Shown here: positions 48,262 through 59,915 of the stretch, one piece after another
Numbering within the stretch: position 1 is the stretch's first letter
Layout of the letters: the number at the start of each line of letters is the position of its first letter
Assembly (NCBI RefSeq): GCF_000959725.1
Contig: NZ_CP009323.1
Location: 4,154,001-4,218,000 of the forward strand
Direction: 5' to 3'
Length of the DNA stretch: 64,000 nt
DNA from: Burkholderia gladioli
GTDB taxonomy: Bacteria; Pseudomonadota; Gammaproteobacteria; Burkholderiales; Burkholderiaceae
Made by a program: the position numbers and the translations under genes
The notes under the pieces: generated by a model
The model's database searches: none
What the model saw: the letters and a program-made list of their open reading frames with translations, nothing else
Told to the model about the DNA's origin: nothing

Positions 48262-49271
48262 TGGCCGAGCGTGCCCCAGATGCGCAGACGCGAGACGCCG
48301 CCGTCCGGGATGATGTTCAGGCGCACGTGCGTGACGGGGCCGAGCGCGGCCAGTTCCGATTCGAAATAATGCTGCTTGTCCATCTGCAGCTTCTGCTCGC
48401 CGAGCAGGACCGGCCAGAACATCGCCTGCGTGACCAGCGAGCTGTCGGTGCCGCCCGTCACGTGGGCCGCCTGGATCGAGCAACGATCGGGATAGTTGCC
48501 CTTGAAGTGCGCGGTGTCGACCTCGACCTTGCGGATCACGCCCGGGCGTGCCAGCGCGATGATCGCCCAGTCGTTGCCCGGCTCGCGCCGGCGCCGCGTC
48601 TCCCAGCCGTCGCCCATGTTCACGCCGCGGCCCGGCAGCAGGATGGACGAGGCCAGCCCGAAGTGCTGGTTGTTGGCGGCAATCACGTGGCCGCCGTTCT
48701 CCATCGCGGCCAGGTCGAACAGCTCGCTGCGGCTCGCGCCTTCCCAGTCGAGCTTCGGCTGCCCATAGACGCGCAGCCGCGCGATCCCGCCGTCCGGATA
48801 GATGTTCACGCGCAGGTGCGTGTAGGGCGTGCTGTCGTCGACTGCCACGTAATGGTGGCTATTGCCCTGCAGCGTGGTGGACGGCACGATCTCGACCCAG
48901 TGCGTGCTCTGGTTCGGCGTGCCGTCGGGCAGGTAGCAGGCTTGCACCGAGGCGGCCGGCGGGAAGTTGCCGGTGAAATGGCTGGTGTCGAGGTCGAGCC
49001 CCTTGATCACGCCAGGGCGCGCCAGCTTCACCAGGCACCAGTCGTAGCCGGTGGTGCGCTTGCGGCGCGTCTCCCAGCCGTCCATCCACTTGCCGTGATC
49101 GTCGTACTTGCCCGGGATGAACACGGCCGGCTCCGGGTTCAGCATCCGCTCCTTCGGCGCGAAGAAGTCGTCGCTCGCCTCGAGTGCCTGCGCCCCCAGA
49201 CGCGGATCGGCCAGGTTCACGTAGCGACGCGTGAATTCGGGAGCATTGGGATCGAGCAGCGGAATGGCCAT
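48258..49271 (-). CDS. alc: Allantoicase
   Basis: Alc hydrolyses allantoate to ureidoglycolate and urea. It is 337 residues, two repeats of the beta-sandwich fold. The duplicated motif appears as [13 protein letters not shown] ... [25 protein letters not shown] and again as [44 protein letters not shown]. Overlaps allA by 4 bp at its end and follows uraD by 105 nt. Confidence 0.97.
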   Translation of the reverse strand: MAIPLLDPNAPEFTRRYVNLADPRLGAQALEASDDFFAPKERMLNPEPAVFIPGKYDDHGKWMDGWETRRKRTTGYDWCLVKLARPGVIKGLDLDTSHFTGNFPPAASVQACYLPDGTPNQSTHWVEIVPSTTLQGNSHHYVAVDDSTPYTHLRVNIYPDGGIARLRVYGQPKLDWEGASRSELFDLAAMENGGHVIAANNQHFGLASSILLPGRGVNMGDGWETRRRREPGNDWAIIALARPGVIRKVEVDTAHFKGNYPDRCSIQAAHVTGGTDSSLVTQAMFWPVLLGEQKLQMDKQHYFESELAALGPVTHVRLNIIPDGGVSRLRIWGTLGQ

Positions 49272-49376
49272 GATGAGGTCCTTATGGGAAGTTCGTGAAA
49301 AGAGCGGCGCCCGCCGAAACGGGCGCGACTGGAGCGCCGCGGCGCGCGGCCCGAGCCGTGCACCGCGGGGCGAAAC

Positions 49377-49898
49377 TCAGGCGTCGATCAGGTCGTCGAG
49401 CCGGAACCGCGCGATCCGGGCGATCTGCTCGAGGCTCGCGCGCAGCTCCTGCTCGCGCGTGTTCGCCACGCGCGATTCGAAGTTCGCGATGATGCCGTGA
49501 CGGTCGTAGCCGCGCACGGCCAGGATGAAGGGGAAACCGAATTTCTCGCGATAGGCGCGATTGAGCGACTGCAGCTTGTCGAACTCGGCCTGGCTGCACT
49601 GGTCGAGCCCCGCGCCGCTCTGCTCGCGCGTCGACTCGGCCGTCAGCTCGCCGCGTACCGCCGCCTTGCCGGCCAGCTCCGGGTGGGCATTGACCAGCGC
49701 GAGCTGGCGCTCGCCGCCGGCCGCGTCGACCACGCCAGACATCGCCGCGTGCAGCGCCGCGATGCTGGCATAGGGGCGCCCCGCCGCCGCCGCCTCGGCC
49801 ACCCAGGGCGAATGTTCGAAGATTCCCGACAAGGCGGCGACGAACGCGTCCTCCGCCATTTCGTTCAGTTCTGCCAAGGTGTATTGCATCGCCTTCAT
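49377..49898 (-). CDS. uraD: OHCU decarboxylase
   Basis: UraD decarboxylates 2-oxo-4-hydroxy-4-carboxy-5-ureidoimidazoline to S-allantoin. It is 173 residues, all-helical. Active-site elements: FEHSPWVAE, NAHPELAGKAA (catalytic His) and NRAYREKFGFPFILAVRG. Its ATG overlaps the puuE stop by 4 bp, indicating translational coupling. Confidence 0.96.
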   Translation of the reverse strand: MKAMQYTLAELNEMAEDAFVAALSGIFEHSPWVAEAAAAGRPYASIAALHAAMSGVVDAAGGERQLALVNAHPELAGKAAVRGELTAESTREQSGAGLDQCSQAEFDKLQSLNRAYREKFGFPFILAVRGYDRHGIIANFESRVANTREQELRASLEQIARIARFRLDDLIDA

Positions 49899-50848
49899 GC
49901 CGCCTCGTCGCCTCGGTTGGTGGTGGAATACGGATGATGCTCGCGCCAGTGGCGCGCGATATCGACGCGGCGCGTGACCCAGACGCGATCGTGCTGCTCG
50001 ATGTGATCGAGGAAGCGCTGCAGCGCTCGGAACCGCCCCGGCCGCCCGAGCAGCCGGCAATGCATGCCGATCGACATCATCTTCGGTGCCTCGCCGCCCT
50101 CTTCGTAGAGCACGTCGAAGGCGTCGCGCAGGTAATGGAAGAAGTGATCGGCCGTATTGAAGCCCTGCGGCGTCGCGAAGCGCATGTCGTTGGTGTCGAG
50201 CGTGTACGGCACGATCAGTTGCGGCCGGCTCGCCCCGCCCGTGACGGGCACCTCCATCCAGAACGGCAGATCGTCGCCGTAGTGATCGGAGTCGTACAGG
50301 AAACCGCCGTATTCGGCCACCAGGCGATGCGTGTTCGGGCTGTCGCGCCCGGTGTACCAGCCCAGCGGGCGCACGCCCGTGACGCGCTCGATCGCCTCCA
50401 TGCCGAGCCGCATGTGCTCGGCCTCGCGCTCGGGCGACATGTCCTGGTAGTGGATCCAGCGCCAGCCGTGGCAGGCGATCTCGTGGCCGAGTTCGACGAA
50501 GGCGCGCCCCAGCTCCGGGTGCCGCTCGATCGCCATGCCCACGCCGAACACCGTGAGCGGCAGGCCGCGCTTCTCGAACTCGCGCAGGATGCGCCAGACG
50601 CCGGCGCGCGAGCCGTATTCGTAGATCGACTCCATGCTCATGTGGCGCGCCGGGTAGGAAGCCGCGCCGACGATCTCGGAGAGGAACTGCTCGGAGCCGG
50701 CATCGCCGTGCAGCACGCAGTTCTCGCCGCCTTCCTCGTAATTGAGCACGAATTGCACGGCGACGCGCGCGCGGCCCGGCCAGTTGGCCTGCACCGGGTG
50801 CCGGCCATAGCCGATCAGGTCGCGCGGATAGTGGGAATCATGTGACAT
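49895..50848 (-). CDS. puuE: Allantoinase PuuE (polysaccharide-deacetylase-like)
   Basis: PuuE is the metal-independent allantoinase that opens allantoin to allantoate. It is 317 residues, starting MSHDSHYPRDLIGYGRHP. The deacetylase-like core has VQFVLNYEEGGE, YGSRAGVWRI, GHEIACHGWRWIHY, GWYTGRDSPNTHRL and MHCRLLGRPGR, the PuuE set. The start is chosen by family; an upstream in-frame start adds a low-complexity leader. It follows the racemase gene by 215 nt. Confidence 0.95.
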   Translation of the reverse strand: MSHDSHYPRDLIGYGRHPVQANWPGRARVAVQFVLNYEEGGENCVLHGDAGSEQFLSEIVGAASYPARHMSMESIYEYGSRAGVWRILREFEKRGLPLTVFGVGMAIERHPELGRAFVELGHEIACHGWRWIHYQDMSPEREAEHMRLGMEAIERVTGVRPLGWYTGRDSPNTHRLVAEYGGFLYDSDHYGDDLPFWMEVPVTGGASRPQLIVPYTLDTNDMRFATPQGFNTADHFFHYLRDAFDVLYEEGGEAPKMMSIGMHCRLLGRPGRFRALQRFLDHIEQHDRVWVTRRVDIARHWREHHPYSTTNRGDEAA

Positions 50849-51063
50849 GGTTGGATGCGAATGAAGACCCGGGTTTGAGGGTGCTCGCATCGGCAAACCG
50901 GCAGCAAATCGGCGGCGGATCAGGCGATGAATCAGCGGCGGATCAGGCGGCGCGGCGCGCCGATGCGAGGGTTGGGCCAGTGTAGCGAAAAGGCCTGGGA
51001 GCGCCCATACAGCCAAACGGATAGTGCGGGTCACGTCCGGTGTATGTGCGCTCGCCGCATGCG

Positions 51064-51891
51064 CTAGGCCGTGGTGGCGGCCGCGCCGCGCGGGGCGGCC
51101 GCCTGGCCGCTCGCGGCGCTGCCGGCGGCGCCTGGAACGCCGGCAGGCAGGCCCTCGGCATCGGGGCCAAAACGCGCGAATTCGCCGTCGTAGCGCTTCT
51201 CGATCGGGCGCGCGTACTCGCCGCGCTTGGCCGTGGCCAGCCGCAGCGCGACCAGCGCCTCGACCCACTTGAGCGCGGCCGTCACGCCCTCCACCACCGG
51301 GGCGCCGATCGCCTGCTCCACTTCATGCGCGAACTCCGCCATGCCGGCGCAGCCCAGCACGATCGCCTCGGCGCCGTCCTCGTCGAGCGCGCGGCGGCAT
51401 TCCTCGACGATCAGGCGGCGCGCCGAGGAGCCGGGCCGGTCGAGTTCGAGCACGGCCACGTCGGTGGCGCGCACGTTGCGACAGAAACGCTGCATGCCGT
51501 AGCGCTCGGCCAGGTGCCAGGCCAGGCCGCGCGTGCGCGAGAGCGTGGTCACCACCGAGAAGCCCGGCGCCAGCACGCTGGCCGCGTGCATCGCGGCCTC
51601 GGCGATGCCGATCACCGGCCCGCGCGCGATCTCGCGCGCCGCGTACAGGCCCGGATCGCCGAAGCAGGCGATCACGTAGCCGTCGAAGCCATCGCGTTCG
51701 CCGGCCGCGATCTCGGCCAGCAGCCCCGGCACCGCGAGTGCGTCGTCGTAATGACTCTCGATCGAGGGCGGCCCCATGGTCGGGCTGACCGCCACCACGG
51801 CCGTGCCCGCGTTGGCCACCTCGCGCGCGCAGCGCCCCATCGCCTCGGTCATGCGCTGCGTGGTGTTCGGGTTGATGAGCTTGATCTTCAT
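51064..51891 (-). CDS. Asp/Glu/hydantoin racemase family, probable allantoin racemase
   Basis: A 275-residue racemase. Both catalytic cysteines are visible: ACFGDPG (about residue 76) and LGCAGMAEF (about residue 183). It starts MKIKLINPNTTQ, the usual family opening. In an allantoin operon it probably interconverts R- and S-allantoin, as HpxA does; a hydantoin racemase is the alternative. A 30-residue Ala/Gly-rich tail follows the folded domain and is unlike the family. Confidence 0.88.
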   Translation of the reverse strand: MKIKLINPNTTQRMTEAMGRCAREVANAGTAVVAVSPTMGPPSIESHYDDALAVPGLLAEIAAGERDGFDGYVIACFGDPGLYAAREIARGPVIGIAEAAMHAASVLAPGFSVVTTLSRTRGLAWHLAERYGMQRFCRNVRATDVAVLELDRPGSSARRLIVEECRRALDEDGAEAIVLGCAGMAEFAHEVEQAIGAPVVEGVTAALKWVEALVALRLATAKRGEYARPIEKRYDGEFARFGPDAEGLPAGVPGAAGSAASGQAAAPRGAAATTA

Positions 51892-51967
51892 GTCGTCTCC
51901 GGATTGCTTGTCGTGCTCGTAGTGCTTGTCCTGCTTGCCCGCGCCCGCGGCCGGCGCGGGCCGGTGC

Positions 51968-53443
51968 TCATTTCGCCACGATGCGATAGGTCAGGCCGGC
52001 CAGCAGCGCGCCGACGAACCACGAGAAATTCGCCAGCCCCGAGAGCGCCGGCACCATCACGCAGGCGATCGCGATCGCCGCAGCCGGCAGCAGCGAGTAC
52101 ACCGCGCGCCGGTTCACGCCGCCGCGATACCAGTAGGCCCCCGTCTCCGCCAGCGTGTAGAGATCGTCGCGCTTGAGCGCGCCGCGCTTGACCAGATAGA
52201 AGTCGACGATCAGCACGCCGTAGAGCGGCCCGATGAAACTGCCGAGGATGTCGAGCGTGTAGTGGATCACCGCCGGGTTGTTGAACAGGTTCCAGGGCGT
52301 GATGAAGATCGAGGCGACGGCAGCCAGCATGCCGCCGGCGCGCCAGCTGATCAGGCGCGGCGCCACGTTCGAGAAGTCGAAGGCCGGCGACACGAAGTTC
52401 GCGACGATGTTGATGCCGATGGTGGCGATCGTGAAGGTCAGCGCGCCGAGGATCACCGCGGTCGGATGATCGATGCGGCCCACCGTGGCCACCGGGTCGG
52501 TGATCAGTTCGCCGAACACCGGCAGCGTGGCGGCGGTGGTGATCACGGTCACCAGCGAGAAGGCCAGGAAGTTGACCGGCAGCCCCCAGAAGTTGCCGCG
52601 CTTGACGGCGCGGTAGCTGCCGCAGTAGCGGGAGAAGTCGCCGAAGTTCAGCATCGGCCCGGAGAAGTAGGACACCACCAGCGCGATCGCCGTGATCATC
52701 ACCGGCAGCGCCTCGGCGCCGTGGTAGCGCACGCCGCCGAGGTTCAGGCCGATGTTGCGCCAGCCCGCGCGCCAGACCATGTAGCCGGCCAGCACGAACA
52801 TCACCACGTAGACGGCCGGCCCCGCGAAGTCGATGAACTTCTTGATGGTCTCCATGCCGTTCCAGAACACCAGCGCCTGCAGCACCCAGAGCAGCATGAA
52901 GCCGGCCCAGCCGAGCGCCGAGAGGCCGAGGAAGCCGTAATGATGGACGTCCGCGTAGGGCATCCACTGAGGCACGAACTTGAGCACCACGATCACCAGC
53001 GCGCTGGAGGCCAGGTAGGTCTGGATGCCGTACCAGGCCACCGCGATCAGGCCGCGGATCACCGCCGGCACGTTCGCGCCGAGCACGCCGAAGGTGGCGC
53101 GACAGGCCACCGGATACGGCACGCCGAGCTGCTGGCTGGGTTTCGCGATCAGGTTGCAGAGCACGTTGACGATGCCGATGCCCACGATCAGCGACACCAG
53201 CACCTGCCAGCTCGTCAGGCCCAGCGCGAACAGGCTGCCGGCGAACACGTAGCCGCCCACCGAGTGCACGTCCGACATCCAGAACGCGAAGATGTTGTAG
53301 GCGCCCCAGCCCTGCTGCGCGAGCGGCGCGAGATCCTCGTTGTGGAGACGTTCGCTGTAGCCGGCCGGCACGGCGGGCTCGCCGCCGTCGGTTCCGTCCT
53401 CGTGATACGGGCTGCTTCCTGGCGCGATGGTGAACTGAGCCAT
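51968..53443 (-). CDS. NCS1-family nucleobase/allantoin permease
   Basis: A 491-residue inner-membrane transporter with about 12 helices. The N-terminal NCS1 motif is RLHNEDLAPLAQQGWGAYNIFAFWMSDVHSVGGY, and GLTSWQVLVSLIVG and the SYFSGPMLNFGDFSRYCGS segment are also typical. AAGGAG lies 6 nt before the ATG. Its place in the operon favours allantoin (or a related hydantoin/purine) as substrate. It should be proton- or sodium-coupled. Confidence 0.92.
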   Translation of the reverse strand: MAQFTIAPGSSPYHEDGTDGGEPAVPAGYSERLHNEDLAPLAQQGWGAYNIFAFWMSDVHSVGGYVFAGSLFALGLTSWQVLVSLIVGIGIVNVLCNLIAKPSQQLGVPYPVACRATFGVLGANVPAVIRGLIAVAWYGIQTYLASSALVIVVLKFVPQWMPYADVHHYGFLGLSALGWAGFMLLWVLQALVFWNGMETIKKFIDFAGPAVYVVMFVLAGYMVWRAGWRNIGLNLGGVRYHGAEALPVMITAIALVVSYFSGPMLNFGDFSRYCGSYRAVKRGNFWGLPVNFLAFSLVTVITTAATLPVFGELITDPVATVGRIDHPTAVILGALTFTIATIGINIVANFVSPAFDFSNVAPRLISWRAGGMLAAVASIFITPWNLFNNPAVIHYTLDILGSFIGPLYGVLIVDFYLVKRGALKRDDLYTLAETGAYWYRGGVNRRAVYSLLPAAAIAIACVMVPALSGLANFSWFVGALLAGLTYRIVAK

Positions 53444-53594
53444 GACATCTCCTTGCCTGCCGCGGTCGAGCCGCGCGATCGTCATTGAAATCGCGGCCGG
53501 ACATCGAGGTCAGGCCGCGCCCGCGTGCGGCAGCCAGGGGGAGGCTGCCATCAGCATTCCGTCAGTCCATCGGCGCGGGTGCGGCGCGCGGGGC

Positions 53595-54299
53595 TCAGCC
53601 CGCGCCGCCGAACACGTCGCGCAAATCCACCGTGCCCTGCGCGGGCCGGTCGAGCATTCTCAATTCCACGTGCTGCAGGTGATGCGCCATCAGCCGCGCC
53701 GCCTTCGCCGCGTCGCCCGCCTCGAGCGCGGCGACGATCTCGACGTGGTCGTCGAACGAGCAGGCATTGCGACCGTGCGATTCATACAGCGCCGACATCA
53801 GCGTCGAGCGCGCCACCAGCCCGTTCAGGCAGTCGCACAGCGTGGTGTTGCCGGTCAGCCCGGCGAGCGCCACGTGGAACTCGCCCGAGAGCCGGATCCA
53901 GGCGGCGAAATCGCGCCGCTCGAAGGCGTCGCGCTCGCGCTCGATCATCGCGGCGACGCCCTTCAGGCGCTTCGCGCCCGGTCCCGTCGCCAACCGCTCC
54001 ATCACCGCCAGCTCGATGATCCGCCGCAGCTCGAACACCTCGTGCACGTCCTGCAGCGTCGGGCTGGCCACGAAGGCGCCGCGGTTCGGCTCCAGGTCGA
54101 CCAGCCGGTCGGTGGCGAGCAGCGCCAGCGCCTGCCGGATCGGCCCGCGCTTGACGCCGAACACCTCGCAGAGCTGCGCCTCGGTCAGCTTCGCGCCCGG
54201 CGCGAGCCGATGCTCGAGGATCGCCGTGCGGATCCGTTCCGCGATCGCTTCCGGCGTCGTCGTCGACGCCACGCTTTCCTTCTTCGTCATGTTTGCCAT
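53595..54299 (-). CDS. GntR-family (FCD) transcriptional regulator
   Basis: A 234-residue regulator. The N-terminal winged helix is AEQRIRTAILEHRL-like, continuing APGAKLTEAQLCEVFGVKRGPIRQALALL (residues ~36-65). The C-terminal FCD helical ligand domain carries the metal-binding DxxFH-type residues around GEFHVALAG and HHLQHVE. It is the first gene upstream of the allantoin operon (151 bp before the permease) and likely its repressor. Its own promoter overlaps a TTGTCAACAA palindrome. Confidence 0.92.
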   Translation of the reverse strand: MANMTKKESVASTTTPEAIAERIRTAILEHRLAPGAKLTEAQLCEVFGVKRGPIRQALALLATDRLVDLEPNRGAFVASPTLQDVHEVFELRRIIELAVMERLATGPGAKRLKGVAAMIERERDAFERRDFAAWIRLSGEFHVALAGLTGNTTLCDCLNGLVARSTLMSALYESHGRNACSFDDHVEIVAALEAGDAAKAARLMAHHLQHVELRMLDRPAQGTVDLRDVFGGAG

Positions 54300-54314
54300 C
54301 TCGTTATGTTCAGC

Positions 54315-54346
54315 ATCCTAGGGCGGACATAAATATTGTCAACAAT
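54315..54346 (-). promoter_or_regulatory. gntR promoter overlapping a palindromic operator
   Basis: On the minus strand: -35 TTGACA (54342-54337), 16-bp spacer, -10 TAGGAT (54320-54315). The -35 lies inside ATTGTCAACAAT (54335-54346), a near-palindrome. A repressor bound there would block polymerase, so autoregulation is likely. Confidence 0.55.
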
Positions 54347-54477
54347 CCGTCCCGTTGATTTTGCACAATTCTCGTTCACCGACGTGCTTGCTTTCGGTGC
54401 ACATGGCACCAAATCGCGCACCGGCGAGGGATAGCACCAGATCGATCAAGACTTTCAGTCTCGACTGTCCTAATTTT

Positions 54478-54539
54478 TTGTCAACAATAATGCGCCTGAA
54501 TTGGGCACGACAAATTTGGCAGCGACCAAATTTGTTGAC
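54478..54539. promoter_or_regulatory. Further GntR-type sites and a 10-bp inverted repeat
   Basis: TTGTCAACAA recurs at 54478-54487, and its inverse TTGTTGAC at 54532-54539. Between them is a perfect 10-bp inverted repeat, ACAAATTTGG (54510) and CCAAATTTGT (54526). The block is strikingly AT-rich for this genome. The rest of 54300-54611 holds no gene. Confidence 0.5.
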
Positions 54540-54611
54540 CGTTAGTTGCATACCAGGGCGCAAAAAAAGGCGGTTGCCCGCCTCTTGCCGATCGAATCCG
54601 GCGACGCCGCC

Positions 54612-55550
54612 TTATCCGACCAGCGTCGGATAGTCGGAGACGGTCAGCCGGAAGCCGTGTTCGTTGGCGACCAGTTGCGCCTGGCCGCCCACCGGCAGGC
54701 TCACCATGTCGGGCACGTGGCCGAACTGCAGCCCCGTGATCACCGGAATGCCCACCACCTCGCGCACCTGCTCGATCACGGCCTGCATGTCGTAGCCGTT
54801 GTCGTAGTCGAAGGCGCGCGCGCCGGTGAACTGGCCGAGCACCAGCGCCTGCTGGCCGGCCAGCAGCCCGGCGAAATGCAGGGTGTAGATCATCCGCTCG
54901 ATGCGGAACGGCTGTTCGTTGACGTCCTCGATGAACAGGATGCCGCCCTCGATGCGTGGCATGTAGGGCGTGCCGGCCAGCGAGGCCAGGATCGCCAGGT
55001 TGCCGCCCCAGAGCGTGCCCGAGACGTTCGCGCCCTGCTGCTGCGGCACCTCGGAGACGATCGTGGTCGTGCGCTGGGAGAGCGTCGACCAGAACTGCGT
55101 CATGGTGAATTCGCTCGGCGTCTCGGCGCCGAAGTCGGCCGACAGCATCGGCCCGCCGAAGCTCTTGACGCCCGACCTGGCGAGCAGCGCGAGCTGGATC
55201 GCGGTGAAGTCGCTGTGGCCGCACAGCGCGATCGGCTGGTCGCGCAGGCGTTCGAGCCCGCGGTAGTCGAGATGTGGCAGGATCCGCGCCGCGCCATAAC
55301 CGCCGCGCACCGCCAGGCCGATGTCGGGCAGCGGCTGCGAGGGATCGGCCAGGCGGTTCAGGTCGGCCGCGCGCTCGGCGTCGCTGCCGGCGAAGCGCAG
55401 GTGGCGGCGCTCGGTCGCCTCGACGTTCTGCACCTGGTGCCCCTGCGCGCCGAAGCGCTCAAGCGCGCGGCGGATCGCGTCGGGATCGTGCGGGTAGCCG
55501 GAAGGGCCGAGCAGGCGGATGCTGCGCGGCTTGAGTGTGGAGTGGGCCAT
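54612..55550 (-). CDS. ldcA: Muramoyltetrapeptide L,D-carboxypeptidase
   Basis: LdcA removes the terminal D-alanine from murein tetrapeptides during peptidoglycan recycling. It is 312 residues, family S66. The nucleophile Ser113 lies in ALCGHSDFTAIQ; other motifs are AVRGGYGAARILPHLDY, LWGGNLAILASLAGTP and the C-terminal FGHVPDMVSLPVG, which carries the catalytic histidine. It follows tadA by 57 nt in the same operon. Confidence 0.94.
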   Translation of the reverse strand: MAHSTLKPRSIRLLGPSGYPHDPDAIRRALERFGAQGHQVQNVEATERRHLRFAGSDAERAADLNRLADPSQPLPDIGLAVRGGYGAARILPHLDYRGLERLRDQPIALCGHSDFTAIQLALLARSGVKSFGGPMLSADFGAETPSEFTMTQFWSTLSQRTTTIVSEVPQQQGANVSGTLWGGNLAILASLAGTPYMPRIEGGILFIEDVNEQPFRIERMIYTLHFAGLLAGQQALVLGQFTGARAFDYDNGYDMQAVIEQVREVVGIPVITGLQFGHVPDMVSLPVGGQAQLVANEHGFRLTVSDYPTLVG

Positions 55551-55607
55551 CGGTCGCGTATCGGTAATGGGGGTCAGCCCGATTAGAACCGCGTCACGGC
55601 GACTGGT

Positions 55608-56677
<1,070 letters not shown>

Positions 56678-56864
56678 TCGAGCAATTCAAGGCAAAGCGG
56701 CCTCGCGATTCTAACAGGGGATTGGGCAAGTGCCAGCCCTCTGGAGCAAATGCTCGACTATCGAAATCGCGTATCGAGGAAAACCGTTATGCTCGATCGG
56801 ATCGTCCGGTGGCCCTTGCCGGGCGCCGGTTTCTCCATTCGATTTCGAGGGAAGGATCACCAGG

Positions 56865-57005
56865 ATGCACACCGTCAGGATAGGACTGCGATGGCTGGCC
56901 GCCGCCGCGCTGCTGCTCGGCCTGGGCGGCTGCGGCGTGTTCTGCAGCGGCGCCGGCACCAATGGCTGGGCCGGCGGCGCCTGCGGGACCACGGTCCGTT
57001 TTTGA
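56865..57005 (+). CDS. Very small predicted lipoprotein (46 aa)
   Basis: A 46-residue frame, MHTVRIGLRWLAAAALLLGL..., with a hydrophobic signal and a lipobox LGGC (acylated Cys23). It leaves a 24-residue mature peptide with two further cysteines and many Gly/Ala residues. A purine-rich GAGGGAAGGA lies upstream. Lipoproteins this small are known (entericidin-like), but no family is assigned. It is divergent from DUF1992. Confidence 0.6.
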   Translation: MHTVRIGLRWLAAAALLLGLGGCGVFCSGAGTNGWAGGACGTTVRF

Positions 57006-57147
57006 GCCGGGTTTTCGCGCCTCGCGCGCGCCGCGCTCTCGCTCTGCTTCGAGCCCGCTTTCGGCTCGTTCCGGCCCCGTGACCTGCCCGGCCAGCGCGT
57101 TTTCGGCGTGATCGCGTGCCGGCAGGCGGCACGCGACCTGCTCGGCG

Positions 57148-58753
<1,606 letters not shown>

Positions 58754-58968
58754 GAGGGCTCCTGGAGATGGGATGGATCCGCCGGCTCCGCGGCGTTCGC
58801 CCGCCAGCATAATGCGGTTCCGGAATCGCTGCTGGAGCGTCGCGATTGGTGCGGGAAAACGAGGAAATCAGGAGGCAGGACGAGCGCCGGGCACATCCGG
58901 CGCAATGATGGCGGCGCCGGCCAGGACGCTGGCGCCGGATGCCGATCGCGACGACCAGGGCAGGCGGC

Positions 58969-59661
58969 TCAGTTCCGCCGACCGCCGGCTGCACCGGGCC
59001 GGGCGTCGTTTGCCTGCGGCGTGCCCCAGTTGCGGATCGCCAGATTCTCGAACAGCGTCTCGCGCGCGCCATACTTGGCGACGTCGAGCAGGCAAGCGGC
59101 GAGCTGCTCGCAATCGACGCTGAGCCCGGGCCCGAACCACGAGATGACGGTGCCGATCGGCGCGAGCCAGCGCCCGATGTCCTGGCGCGGCCCGCTGATC
59201 GCGGTCGGCCGGATATAGGCCGGACGAAACACGTAAACCTTCCCGGCCAGGGCGCCCAGCGCGCGTTCGGTGCGCCCCTTGATGCGCCGGTACAGCGCGC
59301 GTTGCCGTTCTTCCGGATCGGCGCCGCGCCCGCTCAGGAAACAGAAGCGCAGTGCCGGATTCGCGGCGAACAGCGCGCGCGCCGCGGCCAGCGCGTAGTC
59401 GTGCGTGATGCGCACATAGGCATCCTGGCGCACCTGCGATTGCGACACGCCCAGGCACCAGACGCAGGCGCCGAAACCGGCCAGGTCGAGATCGGAATAA
59501 TCGAGGAAATCGTCGCGCAGCACCTGCCTGAGCTTCGGGTGCTCGAGGCCGAGCGCGCGCCGCGTCAAGACGGTGACCGACTCGATGGTCGGATCGTCGA
59601 GGGCCTGGCGCAGCACCTGGCCGCCGGCAAAGCCGGTCGCCCCCGTCAGCAAGAGTTTCAT
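58969..59661 (-). CDS. NAD(P)-binding nucleoside-diphosphate-sugar epimerase-like protein
   Basis: A 230-residue Rossmann-fold protein of the atypical/extended SDR (NmrA/oxidoreductase HTATIP2-like) group. The N-terminus MKLLLTGATGFAGGQVLRQA is the dinucleotide motif, with FCFLSGRGADPEERQRALYRRIKGRTE covering the usual Tyr-xxx-Lys region. The substrate is unknown. GGAGG lies 6 nt upstream, inside the end of a small upstream frame that overlaps it by 4 bp. Confidence 0.85.
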   Translation of the reverse strand: MKLLLTGATGFAGGQVLRQALDDPTIESVTVLTRRALGLEHPKLRQVLRDDFLDYSDLDLAGFGACVWCLGVSQSQVRQDAYVRITHDYALAAARALFAANPALRFCFLSGRGADPEERQRALYRRIKGRTERALGALAGKVYVFRPAYIRPTAISGPRQDIGRWLAPIGTVISWFGPGLSVDCEQLAACLLDVAKYGARETLFENLAIRNWGTPQANDARPGAAGGRRN

Positions 59662-59792
59662 TGCGGCACCTCCGATGCCAGGAAAAACGCCATCACGATC
59701 GGCGAGCCCCGGCCCGCGTCGCCGAACGGGATCGCATACCGCTTGCCGGCCAGCGTCGCGATCGTCATCAGCCACACTGGCTCGGCCGGCAC
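59658..59792 (-). CDS. Small frame (44 aa) translationally coupled to the epimerase-like gene
   Basis: A GTG-started frame of 44 residues, core LMTIATLAGKRYAIPFGD and tail VMAFFLASEVPQ, preceded by AGGA at good spacing. Its TGA overlaps the next gene's ATG (ATGA). Codon third positions are strongly G/C. A TATAGT box (about 59850-59855, minus strand) with CAGACA 18 bp upstream may be its promoter. The function is unknown; it could instead be a leader for coupling. Confidence 0.5.
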   Translation of the reverse strand: MPAEPVWLMTIATLAGKRYAIPFGDAGRGSPIVMAFFLASEVPQ

Positions 59793-59915
59793 ATCGGAGT
59801 CCTGATCGCTGGCATCAAGGGCGGTGCGACCGCTATATGCAGGCGCGGACTATAAGAGCAAGACGCTGATTTTGTCTGCGCCCGTATATTTACCGAATCG
59901 CACCGCCCATTGCGC

